Below, in pieces: positions 7,040 through 11,659 of a stretch of DNA of 26,966 nucleotides. Each line of letters opens with the position of its first letter. Position 1 is the first letter of the stretch. Origin of the DNA: a virus; the IMG/VR virus record IMGVR_UViG_3300028388_004314, positions 1 to 26,966 of that record; one strand, 5' to 3'. Under the pieces are notes generated by a model. It worked only from the letters and a program-made list of their open reading frames with translations. It was not told the origin of the DNA and did not search any database. The translations under genes and the position numbers were made by a program.

Positions 7040-7235
7040 GGGGTATCCCACAACTACCGTTATCCGGACATTGTCCGTGGACATTGCCCCACAATCACTG
7101 CTGTAAGGGGCGCCGTTTGTTGCCCCTAGTACAATAGGGGGGCGTAGGCCACGGCCCGTACAGGCCCGTTAAGCGGTGATTCTGGCCATTTGCAGTACGT
7201 GGCACTGTGGCCACAGGGGGTGGCCCGCCCCCCTT

Positions 7236-7251
7236 TCCGAATATAATCGGA
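7236..7251. repeat. Operator-like palindrome TCCGAATATAATCGGA
   Basis: Identical 16-mer to those at 6433, 7747 and 7771. It lies 14 bp beyond the U-tract side of the terminator at 7265-7293. Confidence 0.75.
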
Positions 7252-7264
7252 TTGGAGGACTGGA

Positions 7265-7293
7265 CAAGGAAAGGGGTGCCGGATGGCACCCCT
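7265..7293 (-). terminator. Terminator after the 7302-7640 gene
   Basis: On the minus strand AGGGGTGCC pairs perfectly with GGCACCCCT across a 4-nt loop, followed by TTCCTT. It starts 8 bp past the stop codon. Confidence 0.75.
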
Positions 7294-7301
7294 GACCCTG
7301 C

Positions 7302-7640
7302 TTAGGAGAAGAAACGGTAGAGATGCGCCGCGTATGCCAACGCCGCTGTGTACACCTGCTGCTCGTACGGATGGGCAATGCGATCAGCCCCCGGACGGAC
7401 ACCGACTTGATCAATGCAAGCCATTACAAGCTCAAGATCCGTATCCCGCTGGCTAAGCCCGTGCAAAAACTGGAGGAAGTGCTGCTTGGTAACTTGATCC
7501 GGCTGGATACCAAAACCGAACTCAGGCGGGACCTCACTGGGGGACCCAAAAAAGGATTCGGCCGCGCATGTGATGCAAAAATGGACTGCGGCCATGGCTT
7601 TGTTGTGGACGGTTTGGGGTGACAGCGTGGGTGACAACAT
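7302..7640 (-). CDS. Small early protein, unknown function
   Basis: This 112-residue protein has a CITCAAES segment near residue 22 and a helical C-terminal half ending AYAAHLYRFFS. I recognise no family. ATG 7640 is preceded by CACAAGGGGCATCACA, the ribosome-site motif shared with neighbouring early genes. An internal ATG at codon 16 is possible. It forms a single-gene unit with its own promoter (7680-7708) and terminator (7265-7293). Confidence 0.75.
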   Translation of the reverse strand: MLSPTLSPQTVHNKAMAAVHFCITCAAESFFGSPSEVPPEFGFGIQPDQVTKQHFLQFLHGLSQRDTDLELVMACIDQVGVRPGADRIAHPYEQQVYTAALAYAAHLYRFFS

Positions 7641-7672
7641 TGTGATGCCCCTTGTGTGGGTGGGTGTGGTAC

Positions 7673-7708
7673 GTACCTAATACTAACGTTATCACACCCC
7701 GTCCACAA
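7673..7708 (-). promoter_or_regulatory. Early promoter for the 7302-7640 gene
   Basis: Minus strand TTGTGG (7708-7703), 17-bp spacer, TAGTAT (7685-7680). A GGAAAC element lies 10 bp upstream of the -35 box, as at three other early promoters. The leader starts with the palindrome GGTACGTACC. Confidence 0.65.
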
Positions 7709-7746
7709 CCCCTATCAAGTTTCCTGATTGGGAGCAGACACCACAA

Positions 7747-7786
7747 TCCGAATATAATCGGACACCACAATCCGAATATAATCGGA
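7747..7786. repeat. Two operator-like palindromes as a 24-bp direct repeat
   Basis: TCCGAATATAATCGGA occurs at 7747-7762 and 7771-7786, with the flank CACCACAA also duplicated, giving a 24-bp tandem repeat. It lies just upstream of the promoter at 7673-7708. Confidence 0.85.
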
Positions 7787-7810
7787 CACTACCATCTGAC
7801 CGCCGCGTCC

Positions 7811-7923
7811 GATTTTCAAGTCCGATTTTCGGTTCCGATTTTCAAATCTGATTTTCGGTTCCGATTTTTAAATCCGATTTTCAAATCTGATTTTCAGTTC
7901 CGATTTTCCTCAGTGATTTTCAG
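7811..7923. repeat. GATTTTC repeats on a strict 13-bp period (locus 2), nine units
   Basis: Units start at 7811, 7824, 7837, 7850, 7863, 7876, 7889, 7902 and 7915, with the general form GATTTTCRRNTCC. The array abuts the T-run side of the terminator at 7930-7960. The function is unknown. Confidence 0.93.
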
Positions 7924-7929
7924 AAGCAC

Positions 7930-7960
7930 AAAAAACGGCCCCCCGATGCTCAGGGGGACC
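7930..7960 (-). terminator. Rho-independent terminator after the 8021-8491 gene
   Basis: On the minus strand GGTCCCCC pairs with GGGGGGCC (one G-T pair) across an 8-nt loop, followed by a run of six T after one G. It is 60 bp past the stop codon. Confidence 0.87.
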
Positions 7961-8020
7961 GCGCCGGCTGACGCCACAAGGGTTACATCAGCTCGACTTC
8001 TCCGGGCACCACCCCGGAGC

Positions 8021-8491
8021 TTATTCGTCCTCTGCCTCTTCCTCCACAGCCACCCGCCGCATCGGCACACCGTCCGTGTTGCCGTCCGCGATCAGCTTCT
8101 GGCCCCGGTTCGTGTGCGTGAACCAGCTCTGGTACTGAGTCCGCGCCGTGTAGTAGGCGATTCCGGCGTTGCGGCACGCCGTGATCACGTCCTTGCGCCG
8201 GGGCGGGTCGCGACCCTCGTCACGGGCCTCCAGCCACATCTTATCGGCGATCTCCCACGTGAGGTTGCAGGGGGCGTCCACATCCGAAACCCCGCGCAGA
8301 GCCGGGTCCGGCATGTCCGCCGCCTCGAGGATCCAGTCGTACAGCTCGCCCTTGTTCGCGGCCGAGCCCGGGTCCTCCACGCCCTCCAACTCGGCGATCG
8401 CCTCCATGTCCGAGCGGGTGTACTCCTTCAGGAACGCCTCCTTGGTCAGCTCCTTCAGGTTGTTCCGGTGATCCTGCGCCGTGTTCGACAT
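8021..8491 (-). CDS. Small putative DNA-binding protein with a helix-turn-helix-like C-terminal part (paralogue of 4962-5345)
   Basis: This acidic 156-residue protein has, at about residues 27-56, YTRSDMEAIAELEGVEDPGS followed by NKGELYDWIL, which resembles SAP/HeH-like or Rho-N-like helix-extended-helix DNA-binding modules. At about 101-125 a second segment, ACRNAGIAYYTARTQYQSWF, looks like a helix-turn-helix and is shared with the protein at 4962-5345. The C-terminus is strongly acidic (EEEAEDE). ATG 8491 was chosen over the upstream frame opening at 8608 because AAAAAAGGAGCC lies immediately before it. A regulatory or DNA-binding role is inferred. Confidence 0.85.
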   Translation of the reverse strand: MSNTAQDHRNNLKELTKEAFLKEYTRSDMEAIAELEGVEDPGSAANKGELYDWILEAADMPDPALRGVSDVDAPCNLTWEIADKMWLEARDEGRDPPRRKDVITACRNAGIAYYTARTQYQSWFTHTNRGQKLIADGNTDGVPMRRVAVEEEAEDE

Positions 8492-8546
8492 CTTTGGCTC
8501 CTTTTTTCCTACGGGTGAATCGGTGGGGCCTTGTGCCCCTCCGAAC

Positions 8547-8603
8547 CTACTGTAATGTAATGTATTCTTTTGTGTTCCACAACCCCCTTCAGGTTTCCGG
8601 ATT
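8547..8603 (-). promoter_or_regulatory. Early promoter with upstream GGAAAC element
   Basis: Minus strand: AATCCGGAAAC (8603-8593), 10 bp, TTGTGG (8582-8577), 17 bp, TACATT (8559-8554). The leader contains a GGGGC/GCCCC hairpin near its start. It drives 8021-8491; the upstream element lies 13 bp beyond the stop of the preceding gene. Confidence 0.68.
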
Positions 8604-8616
8604 GCCAATCAGAAAC

Positions 8617-8817
8617 TTATTCTGCAAACCCCATCATCAGAAGCTCCTCTGCACCGTACACCTTGTGTTCTCCACACTCCCAGCACTCGTACTTTCGGGC
8701 ATCCGGCTCACACCCTCCCCTCATGGCTCCGCACTCTATGCAGAAGCCGTCATTCCCAGTCCCGAAGAGGCTATCGTTCACAGCCTCCAACAGTTCATCC
8801 TTGTCGATGACGCTCAT
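8617..8817 (-). CDS. Small zinc-ribbon-like protein
   Basis: This 66-residue protein has two CxxC pairs (CIECG near residue 26 and CWECG near 45) around GGCEPDARKYE, typical of a zinc ribbon. The GCEPDAR-YEC pattern recurs in small conserved phage proteins of unknown role, as far as I recall. ATG 8817 overlaps the previous stop by 4 bp (ATGA) and follows a GGAGG site. It is the last of five genes in an operon starting at 9662. Metal binding is inferred from the cysteines. Confidence 0.85.
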   Translation of the reverse strand: MSVIDKDELLEAVNDSLFGTGNDGFCIECGAMRGGCEPDARKYECWECGEHKVYGAEELLMMGFAE

Positions 8818-9032
8818 CGGTACTTCCTCCAGATTCTGAGTTCGTTGGCCACATGATCGCGGAAGGACTGCGGCCAGGATGCCCTTCGGTCCCACTGTGT
8901 GATCGGGTAGCGGATGCCCTTCCGAAGAAGAGCACCCTCTGCCCGACACCCGATGCGATACCACCGGGACCACTGCCCGGTATGGTAGTGGACACTGATC
9001 CAGACCAGTGCGAAGAGTCGCGCTGTGCTCAT
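8814..9032 (-). CDS. Small early protein, unknown function
   Basis: This 72-residue basic protein is rich in Trp, Arg and Tyr (SVHYHTGQWSRWYRIGCRAE). I recognise no domain. ATG 9032 was chosen because it forms a 4-bp ATGA overlap with the stop of the upstream gene, the same arrangement as every other junction in this operon; the frame upstream of it lies inside the preceding gene. Confidence 0.8.
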   Translation of the reverse strand: MSTARLFALVWISVHYHTGQWSRWYRIGCRAEGALLRKGIRYPITQWDRRASWPQSFRDHVANELRIWRKYR

Positions 9033-9229
9033 GGCTTCAGCTCCAGGGTCCTCTTGGCCACCAGCTTCATCAAGCGGTGGAATCTGTCGCGACCTCCGAG
9101 GCGATCTTCCGCGTCGTTGCTCACCTCCGACCACCAGTCCGGGTATCGGTGCTCCTTCGTGCCATCGTACTCGTCCCGCACATAAACCGCCATCAGGTTC
9201 ACCAGTGCGTCCAATATTCGGTCATTCAT
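9029..9229 (-). CDS. Small early protein, unknown function
   Basis: This 66-residue charged helical protein (YDGTKEHRYPDWWSEVSNDA) has no recognised family. The MNDRILDAL start at 9229 has a GGAGGTGAT ribosome site and an ATGA overlap with the upstream gene; the longer frame to 9280 is inside that gene and is not favoured. It is the third of five genes in the operon. Confidence 0.8.
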   Translation of the reverse strand: MNDRILDALVNLMAVYVRDEYDGTKEHRYPDWWSEVSNDAEDRLGGRDRFHRLMKLVAKRTLELKP

Positions 9230-9462
9230 CGGTTCATCACCTCCTCGGCGAAAGCCAGCATCCCGTTCAAGAACATCCACGTATGGCGGGACGTGTCCCG
9301 TCCGGTGATGTAGCGCATGTGGCGTCCCCTCACGTCAGTGAGCACAACCCTGTACCCTCCGTAAGCCATGTCGACGTACACGCGGTGCTCCGTTCCTGCC
9401 ATCTCCAGAGCCTCGTTAACGTCGTTGGCCATGTCTTCTACTACAGTCTTTGTAATGATCAT
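9226..9462 (-). CDS. Small early protein, unknown function
   Basis: This 78-residue alpha/beta protein (HRVYVDMAYGGYRVVLTDVR) has no recognised motif. ATG 9462 overlaps the upstream stop by 4 bp. An in-frame Met at codon 11 (MANDVNEAL) is an alternative start but would lose the overlap. It is the second gene of the 9662-8617 operon. Confidence 0.8.
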   Translation of the reverse strand: MIITKTVVEDMANDVNEALEMAGTEHRVYVDMAYGGYRVVLTDVRGRHMRYITGRDTSRHTWMFLNGMLAFAEEVMNR

Positions 9463-9662
9463 GTGTGCGTGTATCCGTCCGGCTCGATCCCGACGAACAT
9501 CCCGTGGAAGTTAATGACGCTCACGTAGGGCGTGATCCCGGCGGGAGCATGGCTGTTCTCCAGGAACGTGTCCCACGGAATCCCACTGTCCTTCTGCAAC
9601 CTCTTCATAGCCGTGCGCTGTTCATCTGTCAGCGCAGTGCTCTCGAATTCTGCCTGTGTCAT
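9459..9662 (-). CDS. Small early protein, unknown function; first gene of a five-gene operon
   Basis: This 67-residue protein (MTQAEFESTALTDEQRTAMK) resembles no family I can name. ATG 9662 follows AAGGAGACTGTGAA, a good ribosome site. The operon 9662 to 8617 has four consecutive ATGA overlaps, so the five products are probably made in matched amounts. Its promoter at 9711-9767 lies in a large inverted repeat. Confidence 0.8.
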   Translation of the reverse strand: MTQAEFESTALTDEQRTAMKRLQKDSGIPWDTFLENSHAPAGITPYVSVINFHGMFVGIEPDGYTHT

Positions 9663-9689
9663 TTCACAGTCTCCTTGTGCGATGGTGTT

Positions 9690-9756
9690 GTGAACCCCCT
9701 TGTGGGGTCACTACTGTAATGTAGTAGAATCCATGTACATCCACAAGGGGGTTCAC
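9690..9756. repeat. Perfect 16-bp inverted repeat spanning a promoter
   Basis: GTGAACCCCCTTGTGG (9690-9705) and CCACAAGGGGGTTCAC (9741-9756) are exact reverse complements with a 35-bp centre. One arm contains the -35 box of the promoter and the other lies in the transcribed leader, so a protein binding both arms, or a cruciform, would touch both. Confidence 0.88.
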
Positions 9757-9767
9757 GTTTCCGGATT
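9711..9767 (-). promoter_or_regulatory. Early promoter of the five-gene operon
   Basis: Minus strand: AATCCGGAAAC (9767-9757), 10 bp, TTGTGG (9746-9741), 17 bp, TACATT (9723-9718), then ACAGTAG and a GTGACCCC/GGGGTTCAC-type leader hairpin. The upstream element reaches the stop codon of the preceding gene. Confidence 0.68.
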
Positions 9768-10011
9768 ACGGTCTGCGAGTGACTGTCTTCAGAACGGTAA
9801 CGCGCTTGTACTTCCCGGCGTTGTCGGTAACAAGCTTCGCAACTTCCATCCGACTCAGCTTCACTGCGAAGGTCTCACTCAAGTTTCCTGGCTGAAACCA
9901 GATCACCTCCTCCCCTTCCGGGCTCTTAAGGTGGATCTCGTGGTATCCCCACCCACGATCCATCCACGCCTGAAGCTGTATGCGCTCTTCCTTGGTGACC
10001 TCATAGGTCAT
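9766..10011 (-). CDS. Small early protein, unknown function
   Basis: This 81-residue protein starts MTYEVTKEERIQLQAWMDRG and is basic in its C-terminal half (NAGKYKRVTVLKTVTRRP). No family is recognised. ATG 10011 follows AAGGAGCAAGACC. The gene overlaps the end of the upstream gene by 11 bp and is third in the operon 10596-9766. Confidence 0.8.
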   Translation of the reverse strand: MTYEVTKEERIQLQAWMDRGWGYHEIHLKSPEGEEVIWFQPGNLSETFAVKLSRMEVAKLVTDNAGKYKRVTVLKTVTRRP

Positions 10012-10297
10012 GGTCTTGCTCCTTCAGCTCGTAGGCGCATCCGTCGCAGAGAAAGTCCACTTCCTGCCCGTAGTGCAACTCCCACGAGGCTTCCGTTCCG
10101 CAATCGCACGCCCGCATCCCGTTTACGTAAGCGGAAGGGCGCTCGAACGTGCAGTTCCTGCACGGTCCGGCCCCGTGCACCACTACACCGTCGGAACGGC
10201 CATCCAGGGTGCCTTCCGGGGCGACGTCGGTACATGTGCCGTTGCACGTCGTGCAGGGAAAGCCCTTGGGGCGGTAGGTTAGGGTCGCTTGCAGCAT
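10001..10297 (-). CDS. Small cysteine-rich, probable zinc-binding protein
   Basis: This 98-residue protein has at least four short cysteine clusters: CTTCNGTC near residue 15, CRNC near 46, CDCG near 64 and CDGC near 84. This suggests two zinc sites of the ribbon or DnaJ-like type. The role is unknown. The ATG at 10297 shares one base with the upstream stop (TGATG); a GTG three bases earlier would give a GTGA overlap instead. AAGGAGG precedes both. Confidence 0.82.
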   Translation of the reverse strand: MLQATLTYRPKGFPCTTCNGTCTDVAPEGTLDGRSDGVVVHGAGPCRNCTFERPSAYVNGMRACDCGTEASWELHYGQEVDFLCDGCAYELKEQDHDL

Positions 10298-10596
10298 CAC
10301 ACGGCCTCCTTCTGCTTGTAGTTCGCTACCGTCCAGTAATGATGCTGGAACAGCGTGGGCAGCTTGGCCTCGATCTCAGCACGGTCCCGAGCCTCCATGG
10401 TGATCATAATCTGGTACGGCTTCGGGTACGAGACGTCAACGTGCACTTCCCATTCGTAGGTCACGCAGGACATCACTTCGTTTGCCGCGTCCGCAATCGC
10501 GTCGTCCGCCGATTCCGGAAGCTCGTCGTAACCGATCTCGGCTAGGTAGTCTTCAGCTACCTCGCGAAGCCGGTAGTAAAGCTCTTCAGCACTCAT
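10297..10596 (-). CDS. Small early protein, unknown function; first gene of a three-gene operon
   Basis: This 99-residue acidic protein has a helical N-terminal part (EELYYRLREVAEDYLAEIGY) and a beta segment (WEVHVDVSYPKPYQIMITME). No family is recognised. ATG 10596 (MSAEEL) has an AAGGGAG ribosome site; the frame continues upstream to 10845 but runs through promoter and repeat sequence, so that extension is rejected. Confidence 0.82.
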   Translation of the reverse strand: MSAEELYYRLREVAEDYLAEIGYDELPESADDAIADAANEVMSCVTYEWEVHVDVSYPKPYQIMITMEARDRAEIEAKLPTLFQHHYWTVANYKQKEAV

Positions 10597-10649
10597 GGTT
10601 ATGCTCCCTTGTGTGGGATGATGGTTGCGTGACCCCCTAGTTGGGGCCA

Positions 10650-10706
10650 CTACAATAAGGTAAAGGGATCTACAGTGCGTCGCAAGTGTCTTCACGTTTC
10701 CGGATA
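10650..10706 (-). promoter_or_regulatory. Early promoter of the 10596-9766 operon
   Basis: Minus strand: ATCCGGAAAC (10705-10696), 10 bp, TTGCGA (10685-10680), 17 bp, TACCTT (10662-10657). The leader begins with a GTGGCCCC / GGGGGTCAC hairpin-forming segment. Confidence 0.65.
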
Positions 10707-10800
10707 CAATCTTGATTGGCGTCTGGATATAATCCTGATTGGCATCTGAATATTGATGGAAAAATGGGCCGAGAGGCGTCCTGATATAATCCGGATCGCA
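10702..10800. repeat. Degenerate 23-bp repeats with GGATAYAATC core
   Basis: GGATACAATCTTGATTGGC (10702-) and GGATATAATCCTGATTGGC (10725-) are 23-bp tandem units. A shorter GAATATTGATGG follows at 10748 and GATATAATCCGGATC near 10783. The GATWTAATC core resembles the TCCGAATATAATCGGA palindromes elsewhere. The stretch 10597-10888 has no gene. Confidence 0.7.
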
Positions 10801-10888
10801 GCCAAACGCGCCTCCCGACAATAGACCAATAGACAACATGATCATGATCTAAGATTTCGTTCTAATAGACCAATCTGACGCAAAGATC

Positions 10889-10967
10889 GATTTTCAGCAG
10901 CGATTTTCAGACGCGATTTTCAGACCTACCCTGCAAACGGATTTTCAGTGTTCCATTGGATTTTCAG
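10889..10967. repeat. GATTTTCAG repeats (locus 3), three on a 13-bp period
   Basis: Exact GATTTTCAG starts at 10889, 10902 and 10915 (13 bp apart), then 10940 and 10959 inside the 3' end of the next gene. The same 9-mer builds the arrays at 5880 and 7811. Confidence 0.88.
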
Positions 10968-11372
10968 CAGTTCCCTCAACCACACTCGAAAGCTGCTCTC
11001 GTCCGTAGTCACAGTCATTCGAACACGCACCCCTTTGCTGACCACAACGGGGACCCGCATCCGAATCCGCCACTTATGATAGTTCTTACGGTAGAACAAC
11101 ACAGGGGCCTGACCCGGTCCGCACGCATCCACCACCTGCCTCCACCACGACCCGAGTCCCGACCAATCCTCCTGATACTTCACCTCCACCGCCAACCACG
11201 GCAGTCCAATCAAATCATACTGCTTGGGCGAATACCGCTGGTCCCTGTTCTTTCGAATGACCACATGGGGGTGCCCCGTCTCCTCGACAACCCCATCCAC
11301 CACCTCCTGCAAGATTCTCAAGACCTCCGTCTCTCCCCTGTTCCCCTTTCCCCTCGAATAGTTCCCAGCCAT
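10926..11372 (-). CDS. Putative PD-(D/E)XK nuclease, possibly Holliday-junction resolvase-like
   Basis: This 148-residue basic protein has the order of conserved residues seen in small restriction-fold nucleases. Glu14 lies in GNRGETEVLRIL, Asp53 in KQYDLIG, and Glu63 and Lys65 in AVEVKYQ, that is E...D...EXK. The N-terminal RGKGNRGETE is like archaeal Hjc resolvases. Such enzymes cut branched DNA before packaging or help recombination; a VRR-NUC-type or other DNA endonuclease is also possible. The second ATG (11372) is in frame; an ATG 4 bp upstream is not. Its 3' end contains two GATTTTCAG repeats that encode part of the C-terminus. Confidence 0.7.
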   Translation of the reverse strand: MAGNYSRGKGNRGETEVLRILQEVVDGVVEETGHPHVVIRKNRDQRYSPKQYDLIGLPWLAVEVKYQEDWSGLGSWWRQVVDACGPGQAPVLFYRKNYHKWRIRMRVPVVVSKGVRVRMTVTTDESSFRVWLRELLKIQWNTENPFAG

Positions 11373-11659
11373 GCATCTAATCTCCTGTTATTTGTGTTAA
11401 ACGGTCAACTTTAACAATGATTTCGCAACGTCACCAATATATCTATGTGTTTGTTATATGTTATATATGTTATAGTAGTAGTAGTAGTAATATATATCTA
11501 CGTAGAGTAATCACCGTTCTACTCCCCCACTCCCTCGGGGGGTGCAACCTATAACTATAACATTTATAACAAACCCGTAAGCAGTTGCGGCACATACACT
11601 TACGGCGTTAAAGGGGGGCAAAATCACCTATATAACCAATATAACAAATGAGTAATCAA
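11373..11659. other. AT-rich gene-free region with TATAAC repeats; candidate replication origin
   Basis: This 287-bp gap separates the primase-helicase from the nuclease gene. It contains a near-perfect 23-bp inverted repeat (11459-11481 and 11549-11571, differing at about two positions), a short GTA triplet run at 11474-11488, further TATAAC copies near 11630, a CCGTAAG/CTTACGG stem (about 11575-11605) that could terminate the primase transcript, and a CCCCC/GGGGG stem near 11525. AT-rich iterated DNA next to a replicative primase is a common setting for phage origins, but that is an inference. I see no tRNA or protein gene. Confidence 0.45.
11459..11571. repeat. 23-bp inverted repeat with 67-bp centre
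   Basis: The left arm at 11459-11481 begins TGTTATATATGTTATAG. The right arm, read on the minus strand from 11571, begins TGTTATAAATGTTATAG. I count about 21 of 23 positions matching. Confidence 0.8.

Noticed and set aside
10597-10845. N-terminal extension of the 10297-10596 gene (84 extra codons)
   Set aside because: It runs through a terminator-like, promoter and repeat region; the internal ATG has the ribosome site.
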